DNA of 64,000 bases, from the NCBI RefSeq assembly GCF_013385985.1, contig NZ_JACAOY010000003.1, positions 84,061 to 148,060 of the forward strand. The letters are read 5' to 3'. A program made the position numbers and the translations under genes. This document shows positions 18,567 through 28,867 of the stretch, in pieces (the stretch's first letter is position 1; each line of letters starts with the position of its first letter). The notes under the pieces were generated by a model that did not search any database, was not told the origin of the DNA, and saw nothing but the letters and a program-made list of their open reading frames with translations. The DNA is from Pseudomonas sp. B6002 (GTDB lineage Bacteria > Pseudomonadota > Gammaproteobacteria > Pseudomonadales > Pseudomonadaceae).

Positions 18567-20744
18567 CTAGGCGGTCTTGCCGGTATGGTTGTTCAACGAG
18601 ATAACCTTGGTCTTGCCAATCCGGTGACGGTAAATCTCGCGCAGGTACTTGATCGACTTCTTCACGCAATCCCGTGACAGGCGAATGTCATTGATCGACA
18701 CGAACTTCTCTTTGTCGTTGATCAGCTCGCGGTACTTCTTCTCGTACATCGGCTTGATCGCATACCAGTTGGTGTCGAGGATCTTCGCCGGGTTTTCAAA
18801 CTCGTTGAGCAATTCGTCGATACGGTCTTCGTCGAAGTCCTCGTGGATGATGAAATCCAGGATCGAGTTGTCCAGCGTGTCGTCGAAACGGTACGGGTTG
18901 CGCGCAAAGCAGCGTTTGATGAACGCCACGATCAAGGTCAGGAAATCATCCGACAGGCACGGGCTTTTAGCGATCAACGTGGTCAGCGACAGGTTGGCCG
19001 ACGCACCGATCACTAACGCATAACGCTTGAGCGTGGTGTTGGGGAACAGGCTGTTGAGGTGGGTCTTGAGCCGGTTCAGGTCCATGTAGGACAGCTTGTA
19101 GTCCTTGGGCAGCGAGACGATCGACACCACCGACGAGCAGTTCTTGAAGAAGTGCAGGTCGTGCAGCGCGGCGGCGTCGTAGCCGGAATTCTTGTATTGC
19201 TCCAGGGACGCCTTGTAGCGCTTGGACTCGATCGGCAACAGGCTGATGCCCTCGATAGCCTGGGTGACCTTGTTGAAGTGCGGCAGGTCGATGGAGCGGA
19301 AGAACAGGTCATCGATGTTCAGGCGCTGTGGCTCTTTGTCGAACACCTTGAACTTGTCGTTGGACGGTGCCGGGGTTTCCGGCACCACAGACTCGGCGTA
19401 GGCAATCGCGACCGGGCCGGCCAGGCTCATGAACAGGTCGTTGGCGTCCAGGCGGATGGTCTCGCCAATGTCGATGCCCGCACGCCTGAAGTAGTTCTGG
19501 TCGTAGTCGGTGGTCACGGCCTGGGCCGTGAGGATGTTGAAGATCTGCTGGGAGATGTACTGGTTGGCGTGTTTTTCCATGGCATTGACGTCAATGTTCT
19601 GGATGTTGCCGTCATCGCTTTCTTCGGCGTAACGCATGATGTCGTTGGAAATCAGCATCATGGCGTTCCACGGCCGGATACGCCCCTTCACGCTGGCTTC
19701 GCTGGTGTCTTCATTGGCAAAGTTGTACGAGAAATCCCATTCTTCCGACAGGTATTTGCACAGCAGTCGCCCGGCGTTGATGTGCAGCGCCTCGGACATT
19801 TCACTGCGGTGATCGGAAATATTCGGCAATACGCAGATACCGCTGGTGAAGATCGGCTCGAACACAAACGCGTGGCCGCTCTTGCTGTCATGCTCGTCGG
19901 CGGGCTTGGTGTCGAACGTCTTGTTCATGTACGAGTGCTGCTGGGCCAGACCGAACTCCGAGGCCATGCCCGAACCGGTACCGCCGCCGGCGCTGAAGAT
20001 CGAGAAGTACAGGCGCGACTGGTTGGCCTTGATGCCGCAGGAGTCGATCAGGTACGAGTGGATCATCTTCCAGTCGGGGCTGGAAAAACGCTGGGTGTCT
20101 TTATTCAGGATAATCTTGGCCAGGTACTGGCCGAGGATCGGTGCGTTACCGGCACCACCGGCATGGACTTCCGAGAGGTCCATGATTTTCATTTTGCTGT
20201 AGTCGCGCAAAAAGCCGCTTTTTTCGCCCTTGCGCGAGAAACGGATACGCCCGGCGATGTCCTTGTCCAGGTCGCCCAGCATCACCAGCGGTTCCACCAG
20301 GAATACCGGTTTACTGGCCTTGCCGCCGCCCAGGCGCAGGTTGTTACGGATCCATTGGGCCGGGCTGTAGCCCTTGTCCTGCGACTTGTCTTCGTTGCTG
20401 AACTCGTTCAGGTAGAACTTGCGTGCGTTGTACACCAACTCCGCCACGTCCAGCGCGATATTGGAGCCGCAACGGCCAAGGCCGATCAGGCACACCGAAG
20501 GGAATTCCTGCTCGTTGCGCGGATCGTTGTCGCCTTCCAGGTGAGGCAGGCGCGGGAACACCATGTCGCGCAGGCCGTCGAGGTTGTCGAGGATGCGGTC
20601 GGTGTTGGTTTCGGTGAAGTACAGGTATTGCTGGGTGGCCAGCGGGCGGGCGCTGCTCAATGACTTGGAACTTGAGGGTTTTTCCGCAGGAGCTGTCGGC
20701 AACACGTCGGAGATTACGGTGGCAGAGTTATTGTTGGAAGTCAT
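18567..20744 (-). CDS. Tubulin/FtsZ-superfamily GTPase-like protein, unknown role
   Basis: 725 residues, far longer than FtsZ (about 390) or phage PhuZ (about 315). Residues 1-36 are Ser/Ala-rich and probably disordered. A Rossmann-like start SVCLIGLGRCGSNIALDV (83-100) matches the T1 loop; HAGGAGN (194-200) is a further Gly loop; FSAGGGTGSGMASEFG (250-265) is the tubulin/FtsZ signature GGGTGSG; HINAGRLL (321-328) lies where the base-contact Asn is expected. RLDANDL (431-437) resembles the FtsZ T7 loop NxDxxD, keeping both acidic residues. The last 280 residues match nothing I know. ATG 20744 is preferred over an in-frame TTG at 20774. Not the cell-division ftsZ: no mur/ftsA neighbours. It stands alone. 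Confidence 0.85.
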   Translation of the reverse strand: MTSNNNSATVISDVLPTAPAEKPSSSKSLSSARPLATQQYLYFTETNTDRILDNLDGLRDMVFPRLPHLEGDNDPRNEQEFPSVCLIGLGRCGSNIALDVAELVYNARKFYLNEFSNEDKSQDKGYSPAQWIRNNLRLGGGKASKPVFLVEPLVMLGDLDKDIAGRIRFSRKGEKSGFLRDYSKMKIMDLSEVHAGGAGNAPILGQYLAKIILNKDTQRFSSPDWKMIHSYLIDSCGIKANQSRLYFSIFSAGGGTGSGMASEFGLAQQHSYMNKTFDTKPADEHDSKSGHAFVFEPIFTSGICVLPNISDHRSEMSEALHINAGRLLCKYLSEEWDFSYNFANEDTSEASVKGRIRPWNAMMLISNDIMRYAEESDDGNIQNIDVNAMEKHANQYISQQIFNILTAQAVTTDYDQNYFRRAGIDIGETIRLDANDLFMSLAGPVAIAYAESVVPETPAPSNDKFKVFDKEPQRLNIDDLFFRSIDLPHFNKVTQAIEGISLLPIESKRYKASLEQYKNSGYDAAALHDLHFFKNCSSVVSIVSLPKDYKLSYMDLNRLKTHLNSLFPNTTLKRYALVIGASANLSLTTLIAKSPCLSDDFLTLIVAFIKRCFARNPYRFDDTLDNSILDFIIHEDFDEDRIDELLNEFENPAKILDTNWYAIKPMYEKKYRELINDKEKFVSINDIRLSRDCVKKSIKYLREIYRHRIGKTKVISLNNHTGKTA

Positions 20745-20949
20745 TGGGCGCCATGTACCTGGACGGATGGCCAAAAAGAATCAAGAAGCCATCACTGAAT
20801 GAGAGTTCGCGACTTTTACAGTGCGTCTTAGTCCGGGACAGTCGGGTTCAACCCTGATTTTTCACGGGAAATCCTGGCCGGACTCTGATGAATCGGCCGT
20901 TCGTCGGCGTTCTTTAGCCAAATGATGGCGAAATGCCAAAGTTTAGGCG

Positions 20950-23229
20950 TCAGCGAATTGGCCTGACGATAGAGGCGGGGCCTACCCGTGTGGGGGAGGG
21001 GTCTTTGGGGGAGGGGACGTCCTTGTTGCCCTCCACGCTAAAAGGGTAGAGCGGGTTGCGCATCTGTATGCCTTGCATTACGCCGATGATGTCACTGGCG
21101 GGCACGGCCGGGCTCAGCAAGTACCCTTGAATGTAGTCGCAACCGTGTTTGAGCAGCAGGTCGAATTGCGCTTGGGTTTCCACGCCTTCGGTGACGACTT
21201 GCAGGTGCAGGGTGTGGGCCATGCCGATAATGGCCTGGACAATTTCGATGTCGGCGGTGGACTTGGGGATGTCCTGGATAAACGAGCGGTCGATCTTCAA
21301 GGTATTGAGGGGCAGGCGCTTGAGGTAGGCCAGGGAGGAATAACCCGTGCCGAAATCGTCGATGGCCAAAGACACGCCCAGCGAGCGAATTTGCCGCAAC
21401 AACGCCAGGGTGCTGCTGATATTGCCCATCAACGCGTTTTCGGTGACCTCCAGTTCCAGGCGGTTGGCGGCCACACCGGCGAAGCGCAGGGCGTCTTCGA
21501 TTTCATCGGCCAATTCGTCACGGGCCAGGTTCAGGGCCGAGCAGTTCACCGCCATGGTCAGTTCGGTGTAACCGCGATCCGACAGCAGGCTCAAGTCGTG
21601 GCAGGCCTGGCGCAATACCCAGTGATCCAGTTCGGCAATCAGCCCGTTGCTTTCGGCGATGCCGATGAAGCGGTCCGGGGCCAGCAAGCCGTGTTGCGGG
21701 TGCTGCCAGCGCACCAGGGCTTCCAGGCGGGTCACCTTGCCCAGCTTCATGTCAAAGATCGGCTGGTAGAACAGCACCAGTTCGTTGCGCGTGCGCAGGG
21801 CGGCGCGCAACTCTTCTTCCAGTTGCAGTTCGAGAAAGGCGCGGGTTTTCAGGTTGGAGCTGAAGAAGTTCAGGCTGTTGCGCCCGGTGTCCTTGGATTG
21901 ATACAGCGCTAGGTCTGCAGTTTTCAACAGCTCTTCGCAGGTCAGGCCGTCATCGGGAAACAGGCTGATGCCGATGCTGGTGGTCATTACCATGCGCCGC
22001 CCGGCCAGCTCGATCGGGTCCTTCATCCTTTGCATGATGCGCTGGGCCATGTGCCGCGCTTCATCGCGGTGATGGATGCTGATCAGGATGCAGAACTCAT
22101 CCCCGCCAAAGCGGGCGACCACGTCTTCATGGCTGCGCACCGAGCCCTTGATATGCCCGGCCAGCACGGTGAGCAGTTGGTCACCGGCGTCGTGTCCAAG
22201 GCTGTCGTTGATGCGTTTGAAGTGGTCGATATCCAGGAAGATTACCGCCATCATGCCGTGTGAAGCGGTTTTTTCGGCGAGTTTTTCCGCGAAGATCTGA
22301 TTGAAGCCCCGACGGTTGAGCAGGCTGGTCAGCGCATCGAAGTGCGCCACCTGTTGCAGCGAGGCTCGCGCCTGGTCGAGTTCACTGAGCAGGGCATTTA
22401 CCCGGCGCAGGTCGCGCTCCTTGTGCTGCAATTTTTTATCCGCCAAGGCTGCGCTGATGCTGCTACCGATCACCAATAACGTAATGACCGCCACCGACAA
22501 GCCCAGCTGAATCGGGTTGTTATCCACTGGCAATGACAGGTCCGCGCCATTGGGCACCAGCATCTGCATGGCGGCCATGCCGGTGAAGTGCATGCTCAGG
22601 ATGCCCGCGCCCAACACCAGGCTGGCGGCGTATTTGAGCAATTGATGAAACACACCGGAGCCGTTGCGCAGGTAGCTGGACAGCAGCAACGCCGCCAGGC
22701 TCGCGCCAATCGCAATGCCGACCGAGGCCATGAACAGTCCCGACTCGAAATACACCTGGGCCTGGGAGCGCATTGCCGACATGCCGACGTAGTGCATCAG
22801 CGCGATGCCAAGGCCCATCCATACCGAGGCCAACAGGTATTGATGGAACTTGAGCTGGGCGTGACTAAGGGTCTGCATGGCAAACAGCGATGCGATCAGG
22901 GCGATCAGCAGCGAGGCAAACGTGATGAGCAATTCGTAATGAATGGCAATCGGTGCCTGGAAGGCCAGCATGCTGATGAAGTGAGTCGACCAAATACCCC
23001 CGGCGAGGCACCCCGCACCCAGCCAGCGCCAGTGGCGGCGAGCGGTGGGGTCTTCCACATGGCCGACACGTTCGGCCATGTCCAGCGTGCCGAACCCGGC
23101 CGCACACGCCACCAGGTAAGCCAGTAGCACCAGAAAGGGGTTATGACTGCAATTGAGTAATAAGTGCCCGTTGTCTGGAAGGTCGGTAAAAAAATGCAGA
23201 CCAAGCCATTCCATAGCATGTCCCGTCAT
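20950..23229 (-). CDS. mucR: MHYT-GGDEF-EAL c-di-GMP protein, MucR-like
   Basis: 759 residues. The N-terminal MHYT sensor has about seven membrane segments with the repeats STHFISMLAF, MHYVGMSAM and MHFTGMAAM, which are proposed metal/gas ligands. The GGDEF domain has an intact RFGGDEF active motif (around residue 375) and NRRGF at its start. The EAL domain keeps LEALVRW and DDFGTGYSSL, so both synthesis and breakdown of c-di-GMP look possible. In P. aeruginosa MucR links c-di-GMP to alginate. An alternative ATG lies five codons downstream. Confidence 0.93.
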   Translation of the reverse strand: MTGHAMEWLGLHFFTDLPDNGHLLLNCSHNPFLVLLAYLVACAAGFGTLDMAERVGHVEDPTARRHWRWLGAGCLAGGIWSTHFISMLAFQAPIAIHYELLITFASLLIALIASLFAMQTLSHAQLKFHQYLLASVWMGLGIALMHYVGMSAMRSQAQVYFESGLFMASVGIAIGASLAALLLSSYLRNGSGVFHQLLKYAASLVLGAGILSMHFTGMAAMQMLVPNGADLSLPVDNNPIQLGLSVAVITLLVIGSSISAALADKKLQHKERDLRRVNALLSELDQARASLQQVAHFDALTSLLNRRGFNQIFAEKLAEKTASHGMMAVIFLDIDHFKRINDSLGHDAGDQLLTVLAGHIKGSVRSHEDVVARFGGDEFCILISIHHRDEARHMAQRIMQRMKDPIELAGRRMVMTTSIGISLFPDDGLTCEELLKTADLALYQSKDTGRNSLNFFSSNLKTRAFLELQLEEELRAALRTRNELVLFYQPIFDMKLGKVTRLEALVRWQHPQHGLLAPDRFIGIAESNGLIAELDHWVLRQACHDLSLLSDRGYTELTMAVNCSALNLARDELADEIEDALRFAGVAANRLELEVTENALMGNISSTLALLRQIRSLGVSLAIDDFGTGYSSLAYLKRLPLNTLKIDRSFIQDIPKSTADIEIVQAIIGMAHTLHLQVVTEGVETQAQFDLLLKHGCDYIQGYLLSPAVPASDIIGVMQGIQMRNPLYPFSVEGNKDVPSPKDPSPTRVGPASIVRPIR

Positions 23230-23355
23230 AGCGTCATTACGTCACTGCCTACAGCAATGACCTACGACATCGAGTATAGAAGCCTCACGGGGTTTGCCAT
23301 GGGTAATGGCACTTTGCTCTCAACGATTTTGGCATGCCGGCCATAGCGTTTGATG

Positions 23356-23721
23356 CTAAGCGCTGATGGGCAGCTCCATCTCGAAGGGTGCTTCCAGGGG
23401 CGCCAGGCCAAAGGCGGCGCGGGCTGCATCGCAGTCGACGTTCTGTTCGCCCTGGCTCCAGGACGCATCAAATTCGCGGCAAGGGCTCGAGCGCAGCTCG
23501 TAAATCGAGCAACTGGTGCTTTTGCCCACTTCGCCTTCAAGGCTGCAGCAGCGGGCGGGCTTCTGGTCGGTGCCGATCATTGCCACACGGGTGGGGTTGA
23601 TCTGCACCACCAGGTCATCAGGCACCGTGCCCCCTGACGAGGCGCACTCACCCCAGAAGAAAGACACACGAAAGTGTGAACAGCAGGCACCGCAATTCAG
23701 ACACGGACTGGCTTCGGACAT
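23356..23721 (-). CDS. YkgJ-family cysteine-cluster protein
   Basis: 121 residues. The N-terminal CLNCGACC (C-x2-C-x2-CC) and later cysteines (ARCCSLEG, STSCSIYELRSSPCREF, NVDCDAA) give the YkgJ/UPF0153 pattern, which probably binds Zn or an Fe-S centre. ATG 23721 (MSEASPCLNC) is chosen; an upstream ATG three codons earlier is possible, and the long upstream extension is not credible. Function unknown. Confidence 0.85.
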   Translation of the reverse strand: MSEASPCLNCGACCSHFRVSFFWGECASSGGTVPDDLVVQINPTRVAMIGTDQKPARCCSLEGEVGKSTSCSIYELRSSPCREFDASWSQGEQNVDCDAARAAFGLAPLEAPFEMELPISA

Positions 23722-23972
23722 GGGCGTCATCGATAAGAAAAGTAGGAGTGGGGTGATACGGAAGGCTCGCCATTCTATCCGGGCCATGGCCGTTGGGAAG
23801 GGGGGCAGGAACTTATATTTTTGTAGGCGAAGTCCCGCGCTGCCGGGTGAAATCATGCCCTATCAGCTTTACGAATCATTACAGACAACCGGAGCCCGCC
23901 TGACTATGTTGCAGGTACCGGGCAGGATGCATCGGGCATCGCAGCTCTCATAACAATAAAAGAGACGGACCC

Positions 23973-25319
23973 ATGCAGAACTCGACCCAAGCGGCGAATG
24001 CCTGGCGCATTCTGTTCCTGTTGTTCCTCGCCAACCTGTTCAATTTCTTCGACCGCACCATCCCGGCGATCATCATCGAACCCATCCGCATGGAATGGCA
24101 CCTGAGCGACTTCCAGCTCGGCATCATCGGCACCGCTTTCACCATCGTCTACGCCATTGCCGGCCTGCCCCTCGGGCGCCTGGCCGACACCGGCTCGCGC
24201 AGCAAGCTGATGGGCTGGGGCCTGTTCGCCTGGAGCGGGCTGACGGCGGTCAACGGCTTGGTCGGCAGTTTCTGGACGTTCCTGCTGGTGCGCATGGGCA
24301 TCGGCATTGGCGAGGCCAGTTATGCGCCGGCTGCCAACTCGCTGATTGGCGACCTGTTCCCGGCCCATCGTCGCGCCCGGGCCATGGGGATTTTCATGTT
24401 GGGCCTGCCCCTGGGCCTGTTGCTGGCATTCTTCACTATCGGCGCCATGGTCAAGGCGTTCGACAGCTGGCGCGCGCCGTTCTTTATTGCGGCCGTGCCG
24501 GGGCTGATCCTCGCGGTGTTCATGTTCTATATCAAGGAACCCAAGCGCGGCGCGGCCGAAACCGTGCAAGTTTCCCAAGAGCGCGTCGACCGCCCGATCC
24601 GCCGCGTATTGGCGGTGCCGACGTTCCTCTGGCTGGTACTGGCCGGGTTGTGCTTCAACTTCGCCACCTATGCGTGCAACTCGTTCCTGGTGCCGATGCT
24701 GCAACGCTATTTCCTGCTGCCGTTGCAGGACGCGGCGGTGGCCACCGGTGTCATCGTCGGCATCACCGGCCTGGTGGGCCTGACCTTGGGCGGCTGGATC
24801 GCCGACAAGATCCATCAGCGGGTGGCCAACGGCCGGCTGTTGTTTGCCGCGTGCAGCCTGATCATCTCAACCGTCACCACTGCCTGGGCGTTGCACGCCG
24901 GGCGCATCGAGATTGGTGTGTTCGTGGCGCTGTTCAGCGTGGGCTGGCTGTTTGCCTATAACTTCTACACCTGCGTGTACACGGCGATCCAGGACGTGGT
25001 GGAGCCGCGCTTGCGGGCGACGGCGATGGCGCTGTTCTTTGCTGGCTTGTACCTGTTGGGCGGCGGCATGGGGCCGATTGTCGTTGGCGGGTTGTCCGAT
25101 CATTTTGCCCATTCGGCGATGTATGCGGCGGGCGCTGATCAGATGACCGAGGCATACAAGGCGGTGGGCCTGCACGACGCCATGTACCTGATTCCGGTGG
25201 CGCTGTTCTTGACCATGCTGTTTCTGTTCCAGGCGTCGCGCAGTTTTGTACGCGATGCCAAGAAGATGAAAGAGGGGTTGAGTGCGGTGGAGGTGCCGGC
25301 TGCGGCGGTGACGGCTTAG
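23973..25319 (+). CDS. MFS transporter, spinster-like
   Basis: 448 residues with twelve hydrophobic segments. Family marks are ANLFNFFDRTIPAIIIEPI in TM1, GRLADTGSR in the TM2-3 loop and RMGIGIGEASYAPAANSLI in TM4-5, as in spinster-type major facilitator proteins. These export or import lipids, sugars or organic acids; the substrate here is open. AAGAGA precedes the ATG. It is convergent with rapA and shares a terminator with it. Confidence 0.9.
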   Translation: MQNSTQAANAWRILFLLFLANLFNFFDRTIPAIIIEPIRMEWHLSDFQLGIIGTAFTIVYAIAGLPLGRLADTGSRSKLMGWGLFAWSGLTAVNGLVGSFWTFLLVRMGIGIGEASYAPAANSLIGDLFPAHRRARAMGIFMLGLPLGLLLAFFTIGAMVKAFDSWRAPFFIAAVPGLILAVFMFYIKEPKRGAAETVQVSQERVDRPIRRVLAVPTFLWLVLAGLCFNFATYACNSFLVPMLQRYFLLPLQDAAVATGVIVGITGLVGLTLGGWIADKIHQRVANGRLLFAACSLIISTVTTAWALHAGRIEIGVFVALFSVGWLFAYNFYTCVYTAIQDVVEPRLRATAMALFFAGLYLLGGGMGPIVVGGLSDHFAHSAMYAAGADQMTEAYKAVGLHDAMYLIPVALFLTMLFLFQASRSFVRDAKKMKEGLSAVEVPAAAVTA

Positions 25320-25330
25320 AACCGAGGCGA

Positions 25331-25403
25331 CGCCATCGCAGGCAAGCCAGCTCCCACAAGGAATTGCGTATACCTGTAGGAGCCGGCTTGCCGGCGATGA
25401 GGC
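25331..25403. repeat. Mixed-type REPIN
   Basis: The left arm is of the CAGGCAAGCCAGCTCCCAC type, the right arm of the GTAGGAGCCGGCTTGCCGGCGATG type, in inverted orientation with a short spacer. It follows the MFS stop codon. Confidence 0.85.
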
Positions 25404-25415
25404 CCTGAAGCCCAA

Positions 25416-25449
25416 TAAAAAAGGCCCGCATTGCGCGGGCCTTTTTTTT
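25416..25449. terminator. Bidirectional terminator between MFS gene and rapA
   Basis: AAAAAAGGCCCGC, ATT, GCGCGGGCCTTTTTTTT: a strong stem with A-run and T-run on either side, lying 11 bases from the rapA stop. Confidence 0.9.
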
Positions 25450-25459
25450 CAAGCAGCGA

Positions 25460-28306
25460 TCAACCTGCGACCAATACCCGAATCGCTTCCAGACGCAACG
25501 CCGCCTTATCCAGCATCGCCAAACCTTGCTCGCGCTGGTGACGCAGCGCCACCAGCTCGCTGTCACGCACGGTCGGGTTGACCGCTTGCAACGCGGTCAA
25601 GCGCGCCAGTTCTTCGTCGGTGTCTGCCGCCAGGCGACGCTTGGCCTCGGCCACGCGCTCGGCGTGTTGCGGGGTGATCTTGTCTTCGCCGGCGTTGATC
25701 CGTGGCGTCAGCTGGTCGCGCTGGGCCTGGATGAACTTGTTGGCGCTGGCCCGTGGCACGCTTTCGAGCTGATCGTTGAGGGTCACGAACGACACACGGC
25801 TCGACAGGTCGTTGCCATTGGCATCCAGCAGGCAGCGCAGGGCGGCCGGTGGCAGGTAGCGACCCAGTTGCAGCGAGCGCGGCGCAACCACTTCACTCAC
25901 GTAGAGCAGCTCCAGCAACACGGTGCCCGGCTTGAGCGCCTTGTTCTTGATCAGCGCCACGGCGGTGTTGCCCATGGAGCCGGACAGCACCAGGTCCATG
26001 CCGCCCTGCACCATCGGGTGTTCCCAGGTGATGAACTGCATGTCTTCGCGCGACAGCGCCTGGTTACGGTCGTAGGTGATGGTCACACCTTCGTCGTCGC
26101 CCAGGGGGAAGCTGGCGTCGAGCATTTTTTCGCTTGGCTTGAGGATCAGCGCGTTTTCCGAATGGTCTTCGCTGTCGATGCCGAAGGCGTCGAACAGGGT
26201 TTCCATGTAGATCGGCAGGGCGAACTGGTCGTCTTGCTCAAGGATGTCTTCCACCAGCGCATCGCCTTCACCGGCGCCACCGGAGTTGAGCTCCAGCAGG
26301 CGGTCGCGGCCGGTGTGCAGCTCTTCTTCCAGGCGCTCGCGCTCGGCACGGGCCTCGTCGATCAGGGCTTGCCACTCGCCGTCGTCGGCGTTTTCCAGCA
26401 GCGGCAGCAGGCGCGGGCCGAACTGGTGTTGCAGGGCGTTGCCGGTCGGGCAGGTGTTGAGGAAGGCATTGAGTGCCTCGTTGTACCACTGGAACAGACG
26501 CTCCTGCGGGCTGGTTTCCAGGTACGGGACGTGCAGTTCGATCACGTGCTTCTGGCCGATCCGGTCCAGACGGCCGATGCGTTGTTCCAGCAGGTCCGGG
26601 TGGGACGGCAGGTCGAACAGCACCAGGTGGTGGGAGAACTGGAAGTTGCGGCCTTCACTGCCGATTTCGGAGCAGATCAGCACCTGGGCGCCGAACTCTT
26701 CATCGGCGAAGTAGGCGGCGGCGCGGTCACGCTCGAGGATGTTCATGCCCTCGTGGAACACCGTGGCCGGAATGCCGGAGCGCACGCGCAGGGCGTCTTC
26801 CAGGTCCATGGCGGTTTCGGCGTGGGCGCAGATCACCAGGACCTTGGTGCGCTTGAGCATTTTCAGCTGGTCGATCAGCCACTCCACGCGTGGGTCGAAG
26901 CGCCACCAGCGGTTCTCTTCCTCGATATCCGGTTGCGACTGGAAGCTGACTTCCGGGTACAGCTCAGCGTGTTCGCCCAGCGGCAGTTCCAGGTATTCGT
27001 CGGGGTTCGGCAGCGGGTAGGCGTGCAGCTTGCGCTCCGGGAAACCTTGCACTGCGGCGCGGGTGTTACGGAACAGCACGCGGCCGGTGCCGTGGCGGTC
27101 GAGCAGCTCACGCACCAGGCGTGCGCTGGCTTCGGTGTCGCCATCGTTGACGGCGGTGAGCAGGGCTTCACCTTCGTCACCGAGGAAACCCTGGATGGTC
27201 TTGTGGGCGGCCGGAGACAAGCGGCCCTTGTCCAGCAGCTCCTGCACGGCTTCGGCCACCGGGCGATAGTTCTCGCTCTCGGCGCGGAAGGCGGCCAGGT
27301 CGTGGAAGCGGTTCGGGTCCAGCAGGCGCAGGCGCGCAAAGTGGCTGTCCTGGCCCAGTTGTTCCGGGGTGGCGGTGAGCAACAGGACGCCGGGAATCAC
27401 CTCAGCCAGTTGCTCGACCAACGCGTATTCCGGGCTGACTTTATCTTCATGCCACACCAGGTGGTGGGCTTCGTCGACTACCAGCAGGTCCCAGCCGGCG
27501 GCGAACAGCGCGTCTTGGGCCTTCTCGTCGTCCACCAGCCACTCCAGGGCCACGAGGGCGAGCTGGGTGTCTTCGAATGGGTTGGTCGCATCGCTTTCGA
27601 TGAAGCGTTCTTCGTCGAACAAGGCCACTTGCAGGTTGAAGCGGCGGCGCATTTCTACCAGCCACTGGTGCTGCAGGTTTTCCGGCACCAGGATCAGCAC
27701 GCGGTTGGCGCGGCCCGACAGCAGCTGGCGATGGATCACCAGGCCGGCTTCGATGGTCTTGCCCAGGCCCACTTCGTCGGCCAGCAATACCCGGGGTGCG
27801 ATACGGTCGGCGACTTCACGGGCAATGTGCAGTTGGTGAGCGATGGGTTGCGCACGCACGCCACCCAGGCCCCACAGCGAGGACTGCAATTGGCGGCTGG
27901 TGTGTTCCAGGGTGTGGTAGCGCAGGGAGAACCAGGCCAGCGGGTCGATCTGCCCGGCGAACAGGCGGTCGCTGGCCAGGCGGAACTGGATGAAGTTGGA
28001 GAGTTGGGTTTCCGGCAGGGTGACCTGCTCGTTCTGCCCATTGAGGCCGTGGTACACCAGCAGGCCGTCGACGTCGTCGACTTCCTGTACGGTCATTTTC
28101 CAGCCTTCGAAATGGGTAATGGTGTCACCCGGCGAGAACCGCACGCGGGTGAGGGGCGCATTCCGTAGCGCGTACTGGCGCGTGTCGCCAGTGGCCGGAT
28201 AGAGCACGGTCAACAAGCGGCCGTCCTGTGCCAGAACGGTGCCTAACCCCAGCTCTGCTTCGCTGTCACTAATCCAGCGTTGCCCCGGTTGATACTGCTG
28301 CGCCAT
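25460..28306 (-). CDS. rapA: RNA polymerase-associated Swi2/Snf2 ATPase RapA
   Basis: 948 residues (E. coli RapA is 968). An N-terminal Tudor-like domain ([15 protein letters not shown]) contacts RNA polymerase. Helicase motif I is [13 protein letters not shown] (176-188) and motif II DEAH at 278-281; LLTATP is motif III. The C-terminal helicase lobe carries [19 protein letters not shown] and [12 protein letters not shown] (motifs V and VI). It remodels stalled or post-termination RNA polymerase to allow recycling. Monocistronic. Confidence 0.97.
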   Translation of the reverse strand: MAQQYQPGQRWISDSEAELGLGTVLAQDGRLLTVLYPATGDTRQYALRNAPLTRVRFSPGDTITHFEGWKMTVQEVDDVDGLLVYHGLNGQNEQVTLPETQLSNFIQFRLASDRLFAGQIDPLAWFSLRYHTLEHTSRQLQSSLWGLGGVRAQPIAHQLHIAREVADRIAPRVLLADEVGLGKTIEAGLVIHRQLLSGRANRVLILVPENLQHQWLVEMRRRFNLQVALFDEERFIESDATNPFEDTQLALVALEWLVDDEKAQDALFAAGWDLLVVDEAHHLVWHEDKVSPEYALVEQLAEVIPGVLLLTATPEQLGQDSHFARLRLLDPNRFHDLAAFRAESENYRPVAEAVQELLDKGRLSPAAHKTIQGFLGDEGEALLTAVNDGDTEASARLVRELLDRHGTGRVLFRNTRAAVQGFPERKLHAYPLPNPDEYLELPLGEHAELYPEVSFQSQPDIEEENRWWRFDPRVEWLIDQLKMLKRTKVLVICAHAETAMDLEDALRVRSGIPATVFHEGMNILERDRAAAYFADEEFGAQVLICSEIGSEGRNFQFSHHLVLFDLPSHPDLLEQRIGRLDRIGQKHVIELHVPYLETSPQERLFQWYNEALNAFLNTCPTGNALQHQFGPRLLPLLENADDGEWQALIDEARAERERLEEELHTGRDRLLELNSGGAGEGDALVEDILEQDDQFALPIYMETLFDAFGIDSEDHSENALILKPSEKMLDASFPLGDDEGVTITYDRNQALSREDMQFITWEHPMVQGGMDLVLSGSMGNTAVALIKNKALKPGTVLLELLYVSEVVAPRSLQLGRYLPPAALRCLLDANGNDLSSRVSFVTLNDQLESVPRASANKFIQAQRDQLTPRINAGEDKITPQHAERVAEAKRRLAADTDEELARLTALQAVNPTVRDSELVALRHQREQGLAMLDKAALRLEAIRVLVAG

Positions 28307-28525
28307 GCTGCCTGACTCCCGCCGTGAAAAAGCCGACTATCTTAACGGAACAAGGCCCTCATCCAAAGGACTCTGGCAAAAACTACTCTGTTTGGGGGGA
28401 GGATCGGGAGTCGAATCGACGGGTGGCGGGCACTTGCAAGTGTCGACTGAGTCACAGGTTGGCAAGCCGGTGCTCAAGTCACCCTGCAACCCGCCGACAG
28501 CCTGTTGATCAGGAGAACAAACCTT

Positions 28526-28867
28526 ATGCTGCCACCCATGCTGCCCGTCAGCGTTGTGCCGGTCACGTCACAACTCGATCCGGTCCGCCAGAAGCCGGAT
28601 ATCCCGCCCGTGGTGCCAGTCCAGGCGGGCTCCAACGAAAGCACGATCGACCTGAAAAAGGGCGATGCCGAGCAGTCGACCTTTCTGCTGCGCGAAGAGC
28701 AACGCCGCCAGCAAGAGCAGCAGAAACGCCGGCGTGAGGCCGATGAAGACCCCGAGGCGCACCTGGCAATCCCCGGCGATGTGCTCAACGCCGACAACAC
28801 CGTGCCGGTGGTGCCGCTGATTGAAGATGCGCCGCGCCAGGGGTTGTGGGTGGACATCGAGATCTAG
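28526..28867 (+). CDS. Conserved hypothetical protein with charged central helix
   Basis: 113 residues starting MLPPMLPVSVVPV, with AGGAGA ten bases upstream. Proline/valine-rich N terminus, then a highly charged Gln/Glu/Arg helix (EEQRRQQEQQKRRRE, about residues 58-72), then an acidic tail. No transmembrane segment or catalytic motif. Its last four bases overlap the end of the convergent aminotransferase gene. Function unknown. Confidence 0.7.
   Translation: MLPPMLPVSVVPVTSQLDPVRQKPDIPPVVPVQAGSNESTIDLKKGDAEQSTFLLREEQRRQQEQQKRRREADEDPEAHLAIPGDVLNADNTVPVVPLIEDAPRQGLWVDIEI

Noticed and set aside
18567-20744. Tubulin-like gene as a phage or plasmid segregation (TubZ/PhuZ) system
   Set aside because: No centromere-like direct repeats, DNA-binding partner, replication or phage genes nearby, and the protein is about twice the size.
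20745-20774. TTG start extending the tubulin-like protein by ten residues
   Set aside because: No ribosome-binding site before it, and the ATG at 20744 begins a typical disordered N terminus.
25526-28168. Open frame of 880 codons opposite rapA
   Set aside because: Antisense shadow of a firmly identified RapA; composition is biased and no domain is seen.
28324-28737. 137-codon plus-strand ORF
   Set aside because: It overlaps the gene at 28526-28867 in another frame, lacks a ribosome-binding site and its translation is low-complexity.
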